Assembly: GCA_043513815.1 (NCBI GenBank)
Contig: CP121313.1
Span: forward strand, 3,844,001-3,908,000
Direction of reading: 5' to 3'
Origin: JANQIO01 sp043513815
GTDB lineage: Bacteria > Pseudomonadota > Gammaproteobacteria > Pseudomonadales > Halieaceae
DNA: 64,000 nt
The position numbers and the translations under genes were made by a program. Positions 7,989-16,367 of the stretch are shown here, piece by piece. Every line of letters begins with the position of its first letter. Positions within the stretch are counted from its first letter, which is position 1. The notes beneath the pieces are model-generated. The model did no database searches. It saw only the letters and a list, made by a program, of their open reading frames with translations, and was not told the origin of the DNA.

Positions 7989-9314
7989 TTACGAGAAGCG
8001 CTCCAGGCGAATGCGATCGCGGGACAGACCCACCGCTTTGGCGGCGGTCATCACACCGGCAATCAGCCGGTCGGGGCCGCAGATGTACACGAGCGCGTCG
8101 ACCGGGGCATCCCTGAGAATGGCCTCCAGGTCCATGCGCTCGCCGTCCGCTTTGGCGTAGACCGACAGGCGCTTCTGCAACTGCCGTTCGAGGCGATCAC
8201 GGAACGCCATATCGCGCCGCGACTGGCCGGCATAGTGCAGGGTGAATTCAGCACCGCGCGCCTCCAGGGCCTGCGCCATGGGCTTGATCGCGGTGATGCC
8301 GATACCACCGGCAATCAATACCGCCGGGCGGCCGTCATCGTGCAGGGGAAAATGGTTTTCCGGACGGCCGGTACGCAGCACCATGCCGATGGCAAAGCCG
8401 TCGTGCACCGCCCGTGAACCACCGCGGCCCTGTTCCTCGCGCAGTACCGCTATTTCGTAGGCATCGGGCCTGGCCTGGCCGGGCCTCGCCGGGTTTGAAG
8501 CAATGGAATAGTGGCGCTCGGTCAATTCGCCGCTGGCCAGCCGCACCTGCACCTGCAGGTGGGAACCGGCAGTGACCGGCGGCAGCTCCGCGCCCCGGGG
8601 GTCGCGCAATTCGTAGGCGCGAATCCTTGGGGTCAACTGGCGGACGCCGGAGATCACCAGTTCCAGGGGGCCATCGCCCAGCACCAGGTCAGTGTTCTTA
8701 TCGCCGTCGTTGGCGGGCGCGGTTTCCAACAAGCGCTTGAGCCGGCGGTTTTCCGCCATCAGCTCCTCGACACCGGCACGCACCTCATCCTCGGTGAAAC
8801 GCGGCGTGATGTGGGCCGGACAATTCCAGTCAAAGCCTTCTACGGTAATCAGGAAGGCGCGCTCAATCTGTACCGCGTACTCCGGGTCCTCGAGCTGATC
8901 GAGAATGTCGGATTCATGGTTCTCAACGATGCGCACACGGCCCAGCATCTTCAGGCGCCGGCGGTTCGGGTAGTCCATGAAGAACAGGCTGACCCGGTTG
9001 TCCGCACGGAAATTGCCGGTGCTGACATACTGGCGGTTGCCGGAATAGTCGGCGAAGCCGATTGTCTTTGCATCCAACACTTTCATGAAGCCCTTCGGGC
9101 CACCGCGGTGCTGCACATAGGGCCAGCCAGTTTCGCTGACGCTGGCCATGTAGAAGCTGTCGCGCTCGCCGATGAAGGCGGCCTCGCGCTCGGTGAGGCG
9201 ATCCGCGTAGCGGCTGCCTTCGCTCATGGCGGCGTAGTTCCCACGGCTGCCGGCCTGAGACTGCAGGTCCAGGACTGTCTGGGTGAAGGCTATCTCGTGG
9301 AAGCTGTGCGCCAT
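7989..9314 (-). CDS. FMN-binding pyridoxamine-oxidase-like domain fused to ferredoxin-NADP reductase-like domain
   Basis: 441 residues. Residues 20-165 form a split-barrel flavin domain of the PNPOx-like type (RDSFYMASVSETGWPYVQHR). Residues 215-441 form a flavodoxin/ferredoxin reductase module with the FAD motif RHYS at 267-270, the NAD(P)-binding GGIGIT at 336-341 and YICGPDRL near 416. The protein ends directly after the nucleotide domain, so the C-terminal 2Fe-2S ferredoxin domain seen in phthalate-dioxygenase-type reductases is missing. AAGGA precedes the ATG. First gene of the operon facing the LysR regulator. An NAD(P)H-dependent redox function is likely; the electron acceptor is unknown. 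Confidence 0.87.
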   Translation of the reverse strand: MAHSFHEIAFTQTVLDLQSQAGSRGNYAAMSEGSRYADRLTEREAAFIGERDSFYMASVSETGWPYVQHRGGPKGFMKVLDAKTIGFADYSGNRQYVSTGNFRADNRVSLFFMDYPNRRRLKMLGRVRIVENHESDILDQLEDPEYAVQIERAFLITVEGFDWNCPAHITPRFTEDEVRAGVEELMAENRRLKRLLETAPANDGDKNTDLVLGDGPLELVISGVRQLTPRIRAYELRDPRGAELPPVTAGSHLQVQVRLASGELTERHYSIASNPARPGQARPDAYEIAVLREEQGRGGSRAVHDGFAIGMVLRTGRPENHFPLHDDGRPAVLIAGGIGITAIKPMAQALEARGAEFTLHYAGQSRRDMAFRDRLERQLQKRLSVYAKADGERMDLEAILRDAPVDALVYICGPDRLIAGVMTAAKAVGLSRDRIRLERFS

Positions 9315-9401
9315 GACGCTGTCCTTGTGAAATGCTTGCTGTCGATGGGGAGCACTATGCCCAATTCCCCATATCGGAAGAATCCCGTAAAATTGAAATT
9401 T

Positions 9402-9424
9402 ATTATTACAATTATTGGAATAAT
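9402..9424. promoter_or_regulatory. Near-perfect 23-bp palindrome, likely LysR operator
   Basis: ATTATT at 9402-9407 mirrors AATAAT at 9419-9424, and CAAT/ATTG mirror each other inside, leaving one mismatched pair and a central base. It ends two bases before the ATG of the LysR gene, in the 111-bp divergent gap. The A/T-rich symmetry with T-N11-A spacing fits a LysR-type binding site, so autorepression plus control of the opposite operon is inferred. Confidence 0.6.
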
Positions 9425-9425
9425 C

Positions 9426-10355
9426 ATGGACCGCTTTACACAGATGCAGGTGTTTGTGGCCGTGGCTGAAGAAGAAGGCTTCTCCGCGGCGGCGCGCAGG
9501 CTGGGCCAGTCAGCCCCGGCGGTGACCCGGGCTGTGGCGGCCCTGGAGAGCCACCTGGGCGTGAAGCTTCTGAATCGCACCACGCGCTTCGTGCGCGCCA
9601 CGGATGCTGGCCTGCGGTACCTGGAAGATGCAAGGCGCATTCTCGCCGAAGTGGAAGTGGCCGAGGATGCCGCCGCCGGCATCAACGCCGAGCCTCGCGG
9701 CCTGCTTTCAGTGACCGCGCCGGTCTTGTTTGGCCGGCGTTTCGTAACGCCGGGAATTGTTGACTACCTGAGCCGCTACCCCGAGATGGAGGTAGACGCC
9801 GTGTTCCTGGACCGCTCGGTCAACCTACTGGAGGAGGGCCTGGATGTGGGGGTGAGAATCGGCGAGCTAGCCGACTCTTCCATGCGCGCCAGACGCGTCG
9901 GAGCTGTGCGCCAGCGGGTGCTGGCATCGCCCGAGTACCTCGCCGAGCGCGGCACGCCTGACACGCCTCATGCGCTGGGACTGCACCGGATCATTGCCTC
10001 CACCGCGGGCAACTTCGGCAGCGGCTGGCGCTTTCAATTTGCCGACGGAGAACAGAGTGTACGGGTGCGACCGCGCCTGACCGTGACCAGCAACGATGCG
10101 GCCCTGGAGGCGGCCATCGAGGGATTCGGGGTCACCCGTTTGCTGTCCTACCAGTCGGCAGACGCGATCGAGGCGGGTGAGCTGGTGCCGATTCTTGAGG
10201 ATTACGCGCCAGCGGCAGTACCGGTGCATATCATCCACCGCTCCGGACCCCAGTCGCCTGCTAAAGTCAGGGCGTTTATTGACCTGATGGCTGAGCGACT
10301 TCGATCCGACCCCGCATTGGCAGATTTGCCAGCACGCCCTCCAGCAGCGGGGTAA
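9426..10355 (+). CDS. LysR-family transcriptional regulator
   Basis: 309 residues from ATG 9426. The winged helix-turn-helix is at residues 1-62 (DRFTQMQVFVAVAEEEGFSA, ending LLNRTTRFVRATDAG), followed by a type-2 periplasmic-binding-like effector domain. The frame stays open far upstream (to 8511), but that part is antisense to the reductase gene and has no LysR character. It is divergent from the reductase-DUF1348-GST operon across a palindrome-bearing gap and is the likely regulator of it. Its last 80 bp overlap the end of the convergent serine hydrolase gene. Confidence 0.9.
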   Translation: MDRFTQMQVFVAVAEEEGFSAAARRLGQSAPAVTRAVAALESHLGVKLLNRTTRFVRATDAGLRYLEDARRILAEVEVAEDAAAGINAEPRGLLSVTAPVLFGRRFVTPGIVDYLSRYPEMEVDAVFLDRSVNLLEEGLDVGVRIGELADSSMRARRVGAVRQRVLASPEYLAERGTPDTPHALGLHRIIASTAGNFGSGWRFQFADGEQSVRVRPRLTVTSNDAALEAAIEGFGVTRLLSYQSADAIEAGELVPILEDYAPAAVPVHIIHRSGPQSPAKVRAFIDLMAERLRSDPALADLPARPPAAG

Positions 10356-11643
10356 TCCCGCTGGCCGCCGAGTTGCTCGACAAACCCAGGCGCACCACCA
10401 CCACGTCTTCGTCGGGGAACATCACCACGTACTGGCCGTTGTGGCCGGATGCATAAAACAGGTTGCGCGGCAGGTTGGGGAAATCCACACCCTGGGTATT
10501 GAGCCAGAAGCCGCGGCCATAGTTGCCCAGGGTGGCTGAGGGGCGCGGGGTGGTGGCGTCACGCATCCAGCTCGCCGGCAAGAGCTCGCTGCCGTGCTGC
10601 CAGGCCTCCAGCCAGAACTGCCCGACAGCCGCCCAGTCCCGGGCAGTCATATAGGTGTACGAGGAGCCGACCTGGATACCGCTGGCATCGTGCTCGCTGG
10701 TCATCCGCGACAGGGCAAGCGGCCCGATAAAGTTGTATTGAAGCCAATCGGTGTAGGGCGCACCAAGGCTTTGCTGCCAGATCCAGCTGGCCAGGTTGGT
10801 ATCACCACTGGAGTAACTGAAGTGTTCTCCCGGCGCATACCGGTGGCCGTTGCCCCCAGCAACCGTCCACGCAGCCGGGCTGCGATAGAGCATGCGAGTC
10901 GCATCGTCGCCGGGAAAATAGGTCTCCTCGAAATCCAGACCGCTTTCCATATGCAGCAGATGACCCAGGTTGAGGGCCGGATCCAGCGACGCGGCCAATT
11001 CAGGGCGCTCGCCCTCAAGAATCGGCGCCACGGGCTGGGAAAGGTCAAGGTCACCCCGGGCGACCTGCATGCCGACCCAGGTGGACATCAGGCTCTTGTT
11101 CATCGACCAGCCCTGCAAGGCCATAAACGGCGCAACCTCCTCCGCGTAGCGCTCTGCCACCAGCTTTCCGCCCCGCATAACCAGTACCGCCAGTGTGCGG
11201 CGCTGCCCCTCTGCCGGCTCCTCGAAGGCAGCGCTGATGACTGAGCCAAGGCCCGGCGGCGCTGTCACGGTGTCGGGCAGCGCCATGGAGAAGATCGCAT
11301 AGTCATTCCCCAGCCCCCCGGCAGGGTCGTCGGTGGGATTGAGTACGCAGCCAGCGGCGCCGGTGTATACCGCTTGCGCCCGCGCACCGAACAGCGAGGC
11401 TGTTGCTTCCCCGGCCTCCCGATCCACTGAAACATTGAGCTGCGACAACAGTGGGCCCAATGCAGCCATGCTCAGATGGATATCATTTCGGGTGACAAAC
11501 TCTTCCTTGAGGCCGGCCACGAAGACGCCCGAGCAAAGCTGTTTCGCGGAGTAGCCTGTGGCTACCTCGAAGGCCCCGCCCACCCAGCGCACACCCAGCG
11601 CGATCGGGACCAGCATTATCGCTACCAGCAGCAATCGCTTCAT
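10276..11643 (-). CDS. Serine hydrolase of the class C beta-lactamase / NylB-like family
   Basis: 455 residues. An N-terminal hydrophobic segment (LLLVAIMLVPIALGV) acts as signal or anchor. The catalytic SxxK is S180-M-N-K183, a Tyr-containing motif FSYSSGDTN lies near residue 280, and HNG in ASGHNGQYVVMF near residue 400 takes the place of the KTG/HxG box. These fit a penicillin-binding-protein-like esterase or amidase of the EstB/NylB type; beta-lactam hydrolysis cannot be inferred. The ATG overlaps the stop of the LysR gene upstream (ATGA), implying translational coupling. The 3' end overlaps the convergent LysR gene by 80 bp. Confidence 0.85.
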   Translation of the reverse strand: MKRLLLVAIMLVPIALGVRWVGGAFEVATGYSAKQLCSGVFVAGLKEEFVTRNDIHLSMAALGPLLSQLNVSVDREAGEATASLFGARAQAVYTGAAGCVLNPTDDPAGGLGNDYAIFSMALPDTVTAPPGLGSVISAAFEEPAEGQRRTLAVLVMRGGKLVAERYAEEVAPFMALQGWSMNKSLMSTWVGMQVARGDLDLSQPVAPILEGERPELAASLDPALNLGHLLHMESGLDFEETYFPGDDATRMLYRSPAAWTVAGGNGHRYAPGEHFSYSSGDTNLASWIWQQSLGAPYTDWLQYNFIGPLALSRMTSEHDASGIQVGSSYTYMTARDWAAVGQFWLEAWQHGSELLPASWMRDATTPRPSATLGNYGRGFWLNTQGVDFPNLPRNLFYASGHNGQYVVMFPDEDVVVVRLGLSSNSAASGITPLLEGVLANLPMRGRIEVAQPSGQ

Positions 11644-12527
11644 GGACTCAACTCCTCAATAAACCACCGCAGGGCCCGGCCACGGCTGCCTGATTTCCAC
11701 ACCAACTGCAGCGGAGCGGGCTCAATCGCCGGCTCTACTGCCAGCGCCACCAGCTCGCCGGCGGCCAGCTGTGCCTCGATACGGTGGCGGGGCAAAAATC
11801 CCACCGCCAGCCCGGCCTGCTGTACGGCAATTTTCTGCTGCACGGTCTCCACCCGCAATACCGCCTGGCGCTCAAAGATGCGCAGGGTCTGGGAGGTCTG
11901 CGGCGGCAGGCTGCGGGAGGAGTCCATCACCACCACGGCGCGGTAGTCAGCAAAATCATCACGCTGCAATGGCGTGGTCGCCGTGGTCAGTGGATGTAGG
12001 GGGTGTACCGCAAACACCCATTGCACCTGCATGAACTCGCGGGCACTGAGCCCGGCAGCCGTTGGCGGCCGTTCGGCCGCACCCACTACCAGGTCGGCGC
12101 GCCCCTCGATGACCGCCTCCCAGGCACCGCCGAGCACCTCCTCGGTCAGCGTAATCTCAATTTCCGGATGCTGCTGGTAGAACGACTCCAGTGCCGGGGC
12201 GACCTGTTCGATCTCCACCAGCGAGTCCAGCGCGATATTGAGTTGCGACTCCCAGCCCGAGTGCACCTGACGCGTGGTCTCCACCAGCCGCTCGGCAGCA
12301 TCGAGGATATCCCGACCCTGCTCCAGCAAGACCCGGCCTGCAGGGGTCAGCACCGAGCGACGGCCTTCGCGCTGGAACAGGGTGACGCCCAGGTCTTCCT
12401 CGAGTTTTTGCACGTTGTAGGTCACCGCCGAAGGCACCCGGTAAAGGGCCGCGGCCGCCGCTGCAAAGCTGCCCTTGCGGTCGATGGCATCCAGCACTTC
12501 CAGGGCTTCAAGACTGAGGCGAGGCAG
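11640..12527 (-). CDS. LysR-family transcriptional regulator with a probable CTG start
   Basis: The helix-turn-helix (LDAIDRKGSFAAAAAALYRV, then KLEEDLGVTLFQREGR) and an effector domain are clear. The first ordinary start codon in frame is GTG 12497, which would cut off the first part of the DNA-binding domain. Upstream the frame continues with PRLSLEALEV, the usual N-terminus of this subfamily. It is preceded by CTG at 12525-12527, with GGAG 7 bases ahead of it, and a stop further up. A CTG start is therefore the best reading. It is coupled to the serine hydrolase gene downstream and divergent from DoxX, both plausible targets. Confidence 0.8.
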   Translation of the reverse strand: MPRLSLEALEVLDAIDRKGSFAAAAAALYRVPSAVTYNVQKLEEDLGVTLFQREGRRSVLTPAGRVLLEQGRDILDAAERLVETTRQVHSGWESQLNIALDSLVEIEQVAPALESFYQQHPEIEITLTEEVLGGAWEAVIEGRADLVVGAAERPPTAAGLSAREFMQVQWVFAVHPLHPLTTATTPLQRDDFADYRAVVVMDSSRSLPPQTSQTLRIFERQAVLRVETVQQKIAVQQAGLAVGFLPRHRIEAQLAAGELVALAVEPAIEPAPLQLVWKSGSRGRALRWFIEELSP

Positions 12528-12540
12528 GACGAGGCTCCGG

Positions 12541-12558
12541 AATCTGATTGTTCAGATT
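12541..12558. promoter_or_regulatory. Perfect 18-bp palindrome in LysR/DoxX divergent region
   Basis: AATCTGA-TTGT-TCAGATT has two perfect 7-bp arms. It lies 13 bases upstream of the proposed LysR start and about 100 bp upstream of the DoxX gene. Position and symmetry suggest the operator of the LysR regulator. Confidence 0.55.
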
Positions 12559-12658
12559 ATTTGAATTTATTTGTCATTCTAATCCGCTTTTTTAGCGGCC
12601 GCCAATGCATACACTGGGGACCGTCAACAGCAAACAAGGACTTTACGGAGAATTCATC

Positions 12659-13144
12659 ATGAGCAATAACTTTGAAGTAAACAGCCTTTTCAACAGCAAC
12701 GCCGGCCTCGCGGCGACCGTCCTCCGCATCCCCGTTGGCATTACCCTGGCGGCCCACGGCGCCCAGAAACTGTTCGGCTGGTTCGGCGGCTACGGTCTGG
12801 AGGGCACGGGACAGTGGATGGCATCCATTGGTTTCGAGCCCGGCTACCTGATGGCCCTGCTGGCGGGCAGCGCCGAGTTTTTCGGCGGCATCGCCCTGAT
12901 CCTGGGCCTGCTGACCCGCCCCGCGGCGGCCGTCGCAGCCTTCACCATGGCTGTGGCCATGACGGTACACGTCGGCAACGGCCTGTTTGTCAGCAACAAC
13001 GGTTATGAGTTTGCCCTGGTTCTGCTGGCTGCCACGGTGGCCCTGACCATCCAGGGGGGTGGCGCCTTCGCCGCTGACCGCTACATCGCGGACAAACTGC
13101 CCCGCGCCGAGCAGTCACCCCGGGGGCTGGCGGCCGCGGCCTGA
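12659..13144 (+). CDS. DoxX family membrane protein
   Basis: 161 residues with four hydrophobic helices. The DoxX signature includes RIPVGITLAAHGAQKLFGWF, then GGYGLEGTGQWMASIGFEPG and EFFGGIALILGLLTRPAA. Start ATG 12659 has CGGAG 8 bases upstream; the ATG at 12605 gives an unconserved 18-residue extension. DoxX proteins are small inner-membrane subunits tied to quinone redox or oxidative stress functions, and here the role is inferred only from family. Divergent from a LysR gene and followed by a strong terminator, so it is a single-gene unit. Confidence 0.88.
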   Translation: MSNNFEVNSLFNSNAGLAATVLRIPVGITLAAHGAQKLFGWFGGYGLEGTGQWMASIGFEPGYLMALLAGSAEFFGGIALILGLLTRPAAAVAAFTMAVAMTVHVGNGLFVSNNGYEFALVLLAATVALTIQGGGAFAADRYIADKLPRAEQSPRGLAAAA

Positions 13145-13162
13145 TTCACAGCTTCCCCGTTT

Positions 13163-13188
13163 AGCCCGCGCCCGGCGCGGGCTTTTTT
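13163..13188 (+). terminator. Rho-independent terminator after DoxX
   Basis: AGCCCGCGC and GCGCGGGCT form a 9-bp stem with a 3-base loop, followed by six T. It lies 18 bases past the DoxX stop, just before the convergent nitroreductase-like gene. Confidence 0.9.
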
Positions 13189-13203
13189 ATGGCTGGCCAG
13201 CAT

Positions 13204-13662
13204 TCAGGACGGCGGGTCGAGTACCACCACCGGGATCTCCCGATCCGTGGCCGCCTGGTAGTCGGTGTAGGGGGCGTAGTAGTCCACCATCAGCTGCCAG
13301 AGTCGCTGCCGATCCTCGCCTTCGGCTATCCGGGCCACAGCGTCAAATTCATGGTTTCCTACCTTGACGTGCACATGGGGGTCGGCCTGCAGGTTGAGAA
13401 ACCAGGCAGGGTGCGCAGGCGCGCCGCCTTTCGAGGCGATGACGCAATAACTCGCGTCGCCGGTGGGTCGATAAATCAGCGGCAGGATCGAGGTCTTTCC
13501 GGACTTGCGGCCTGTGGTGTAGAGCAACAGCGTGGTGAGTAAACCCTCGCCACCGGCCACGGTGGCATCCCAATAGTGCCCAGCCTCACCGTCGCGAAGA
13601 TAGAGCTCAACATGCGTCTTGATCCAGTCGGGAAGGCTCTCGGGGATGGCGAGTTCTGTCAT
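13204..13662 (-). CDS. Deazaflavin-dependent nitroreductase (DDN/DUF385) family protein
   Basis: 152 residues. The split-barrel motif YTTGRKSGKTSILPLIYRPT, then SKGGAPAHPAWFLNLQADP and VHVKVGNHEFDAVA, is characteristic of the DDN family. Actinobacterial members use cofactor F420, but proteobacterial members may use another flavin or simply bind a ligand. The ATG at 13662 has AGAGG 7 bases upstream, so the distal start at 13746 is rejected. It is monocistronic and convergent with DoxX. The conserved ending DREIPVVVLDP is also typical. Confidence 0.87.
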   Translation of the reverse strand: MTELAIPESLPDWIKTHVELYLRDGEAGHYWDATVAGGEGLLTTLLLYTTGRKSGKTSILPLIYRPTGDASYCVIASKGGAPAHPAWFLNLQADPHVHVKVGNHEFDAVARIAEGEDRQRLWQLMVDYYAPYTDYQAATDREIPVVVLDPPS

Positions 13663-13812
13663 GGTGTTACCTCTCTTTGCACCTCCTTTCAGAATAGCCC
13701 AGGCCAACCGCCTGTGCTCGCCTGCCGGCTTGTTCTCGGCGCGCAATAGCTGCCTGTCGGGGCGCCGTGGCTATCTGGTATGGTTGCAGGCTAACGTCCC
13801 GGATAAACAACC

Positions 13813-14898
13813 ATGATGTACCAGCTCCTTGTCACACCGCTATCCATCGCCCTGTGCTGCGCCGCACTGTTGGCAGGCTGCAGCGAGGAGCCGAAGGCGC
13901 CGGCCAGTGGACCGCAGGCAACGTCATCAGCCCCGGCGGCGGCCGACAGCGCCGGCACCGACAACAGGCCCTCCGCACCAGACATCGGGCAGGCCGCCCA
14001 GTCGGTAGACAGCGACAAGTGGTGGTCAGCCCTGCCCCGGGCGGCATGGGCGGATTTCGAGAAAGTCGAAACGCTGAACCCCTGGTTCGAGGTGTACGAG
14101 GTAATGGATGGCATTTTCGCCATCTATGAGCCAGGCCAGTTCGAGGAGGTCATCTCCTACCTGATCGTGGGCGAGCGCGGCGCCCTGCTGTTCGATACCG
14201 GGCTGGGTATGGGTGATATCCGCAGCGTGGCAAAGCAGCTCACCCGCAAGAGTATTCGGGTATTGAACTCCCACGCCCATTACGACCACGTGGGCGGCAA
14301 CCACCAGTTCGAGACCATCATCGGGCGCCGTCACCCCTTCGCCCTGGAGCGCTCAAAGGGTACTCCCAACAGCGAGTTGATTGACTACGTGACAGGTGAC
14401 TGGGTCTGGAAACCTCTGCCCCCGGACTTCATACCCGGCGAATACGCCATTCGACCCTGGCAATACAGCAACTGGCTGCGGCCCGGCCAGTTCATCGACC
14501 TGGGTGGCGTGAGCCTGGAAGTGATCCCGGCGCCGGGGCACTCGCCTGACAGTATTGTGCTGCTCGACAGCAAGCGCCGGCTGTTATTCACCGGCGATAC
14601 CTTCTACCTGGCACCGCTTTATGCCCACCTGCCGGGTTCCAGCTTCAGCGAATATGTCGACACGGCGGCGCAACTGGCTGAGCTGGTGGACGACGCAGAC
14701 TACCTGCTGATGTCGCACAACACGCCGCTGGCGGAATCTCGCTACCTGCTCGACCTGGACCAGGCCATGCAAGCCATCGCACTGGGGCAGGCGCCTTTCA
14801 CGGCGACCGACGGTGGGCGGGAGTATTCGTTCCGGGGCTTCTCGGTGCTGACCAATGACCCGCCGGAAGACGACGCCGCGGTGATCGAATCCCTGTGA
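13813..14898 (+). CDS. Lipoprotein metallo-beta-lactamase-fold hydrolase
   Basis: 361 residues. A type-II signal peptide with lipobox LLAGC ends at about Cys 23 and is followed by a low-complexity Ala/Ser/Pro spacer. The MBL domain (residues 95-335) carries the zinc motif HAHYDH, the second-shell GHSPDS with a metal His, a later Asp in FTGDTFY, and a terminal MSHNTP His. Related lipoproteins hydrolyse thioesters, lactones or beta-lactams; which one applies here is not readable. Its TGA overlaps the GTG of the GDPD gene by 4 bases, so the two are coupled. Confidence 0.87.
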   Translation: MMYQLLVTPLSIALCCAALLAGCSEEPKAPASGPQATSSAPAAADSAGTDNRPSAPDIGQAAQSVDSDKWWSALPRAAWADFEKVETLNPWFEVYEVMDGIFAIYEPGQFEEVISYLIVGERGALLFDTGLGMGDIRSVAKQLTRKSIRVLNSHAHYDHVGGNHQFETIIGRRHPFALERSKGTPNSELIDYVTGDWVWKPLPPDFIPGEYAIRPWQYSNWLRPGQFIDLGGVSLEVIPAPGHSPDSIVLLDSKRRLLFTGDTFYLAPLYAHLPGSSFSEYVDTAAQLAELVDDADYLLMSHNTPLAESRYLLDLDQAMQAIALGQAPFTATDGGREYSFRGFSVLTNDPPEDDAAVIESL

Positions 14899-15620
14899 TC
14901 GTCTACGGGCACCGCGGCGCCCGCGGCGAAGCACCTGAGAACACCATTGCCGGCGCCCGCCATGCGGTGGAGCGCGGCGTCCGCCACCTGGAGATCGACC
15001 TGCGGCTGTCAGCCGACGGCGAACTGGTCGTCGTTCACGACGGCACGCTCAAGCGCACGACCGGCGTTTCCGGCAAGATAGCGGAACAGTCGGCCGGCGC
15101 ACTGGCCAAACTTGATGCCCGCGCCGACGGGCCGCCCTGGCCCAACAAGCGCGGCACCGGCATTCCTCGCATGACCGCCCTGCTGCGCGCGGTGCCGGAA
15201 ATCAGGCATTGGCAGCTGGAACTCAAATCCCTCGGCAGAAAGCACAACCCTGCGTTAGCGGCCGCCACCGTGGACTGGCTGCGGGTGCACCGGCCAGCGG
15301 CCGTGGTGACATCCTCGGAGCCGGCGCTGCTGCAGGCGGTGAAGTCGGCGCTGCCGCGGCAGGCAGTGGGCTTCGTATCCACAACCACTCGCCCGGAGCC
15401 GACGCTGGAGAGCTGTGACTGCGATTATCTGATCGCCCATTGGGAAACACTGGTGAGCCGCGCCCAGGTACGCAAACTGCAGCAACGGGGCATTCATATC
15501 AGCGCCTGGACGGTGAATGACGCCAGCGTCATCAAGCAACTTTACAAGCTGCGCATCGACAGTGTAATTACTGATTACCCGTCCATGGCCCTGCCATTGG
15601 TGGCGTCACTGGCACGCTGA
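14895..15620 (+). CDS. Glycerophosphodiester phosphodiesterase
   Basis: 241 residues. The GDPD TIM-barrel signatures are in order: GHRGARGEAPENT (catalytic His and metal Glu near residues 6-14), EIDLRLSADGELVVVHD (EID and the second His), ELKS, and SAWTVND plus ITDYP near the C-terminus. It hydrolyses glycerophosphodiesters to glycerol-3-phosphate and an alcohol. The GTG start is part of a GTGA overlap with the upstream metallo-hydrolase gene. No signal peptide is seen, so it is cytoplasmic. Confidence 0.9.
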   Translation: MIVYGHRGARGEAPENTIAGARHAVERGVRHLEIDLRLSADGELVVVHDGTLKRTTGVSGKIAEQSAGALAKLDARADGPPWPNKRGTGIPRMTALLRAVPEIRHWQLELKSLGRKHNPALAAATVDWLRVHRPAAVVTSSEPALLQAVKSALPRQAVGFVSTTTRPEPTLESCDCDYLIAHWETLVSRAQVRKLQQRGIHISAWTVNDASVIKQLYKLRIDSVITDYPSMALPLVASLAR

Positions 15621-15685
15621 GCCACCCTGAGGGTGCGCCAACGACGCCGGCCTTGTTATTCCCTCGTCCATCCACCGCCATTCTC

Positions 15686-15824
15686 CGACCGCTCTACCGT
15701 CATTCCACGACCTCTCTACCGTCATTACCCGACCTCTCTACCGTCATTCCCGCGAAAGCGGCGGCCCGCGCAGGGGAATCCAGAGACCGAGGGCTGGATT
15801 CCCGCTTTCGCGGGAATGACGGTA
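15686..15824. repeat. Three 22-bp tandem repeats merging into a long inverted repeat
   Basis: Units of 22 bp beginning CGACC and containing CTCTACCGTCATT start at 15686, 15708 and 15730. The last runs into the left arm (15739-15761) of a perfect 23-bp inverted repeat whose right arm is at 15802-15824. The arms contain the common CCCGCGAAAGCGG palindromic core with flanking GTCATT / AATGAC. This is a palindromic intergenic repeat whose left arm has been multiplied. Confidence 0.85.
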
Positions 15825-15881
15825 CAAAGCGGTTTGCAGTGCACGGAAGGCCTGAAGTCGTTGCCTAACGCTGCCGCCGGA

Positions 15882-16367
15882 TCAGATCCAGCGTCGGACT
15901 TTGGCGCAGTATGCGTCAAACGCTTCGCCGAAGAGTTCGCGCAACATGACTTCTTCCGGGCGAATGAAGCGCAGCTCGATAATGCCCATGAACACAGGTG
16001 CCACGACCAGCCCGGCGACAGTCCCGGTGGTGCAAGCGGTACCCAGCAGGATCAGCGCCATACCGAGGTACATGGGGTTCCGGGTGAAGCGGTAAACGCC
16101 GTCGGTGACCAACGCCCGTACTTCACGGAAAGGGATCATTTCGGTGTCGGCCTGTTTGAACAGGCCGCCGGCCAACACCAGCAGCAGCAGACCGGCTACG
16201 ATCGCGGCGCTTCCCAGCACCTGGGCCAGGGTGCCGGTAAAGCGCACGATGGGATAGTACTGGTCGACCACGAAGATGATGATGAGACCAATCACCAGCC
16301 ACACCGGCGGATAAATGATGCGCCGTGGGCGCTGGGGTTCGGAGTGCTTGTCTGAGTCGGCGGTCAT
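15882..16367 (-). CDS. Isoprenylcysteine carboxyl methyltransferase-like (ICMT/PEMT) membrane protein
   Basis: 161 residues with four hydrophobic helices. The SAM-binding signature YRFTRNPMYLGMALILLG and the C-terminal EE-containing segment (RPEEVMLRELFGEAFDAY, ending RRWI) mark the ICMT/PEMT-like family. Bacterial members methylate lipids or unknown small molecules. The ATG overlaps the ZIP transporter stop (ATGA), so it is coupled to it as the last gene of a minus-strand unit. Substrate unknown. Confidence 0.85.
   Translation of the reverse strand: MTADSDKHSEPQRPRRIIYPPVWLVIGLIIIFVVDQYYPIVRFTGTLAQVLGSAAIVAGLLLLVLAGGLFKQADTEMIPFREVRALVTDGVYRFTRNPMYLGMALILLGTACTTGTVAGLVVAPVFMGIIELRFIRPEEVMLRELFGEAFDAYCAKVRRWI

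Noticed and set aside
8511..9425. Upstream in-frame extension of the LysR gene by 305 codons
   Set aside because: It lies antisense to the flavin reductase gene and carries no LysR or other recognisable features; the helix-turn-helix starts at ATG 9426.
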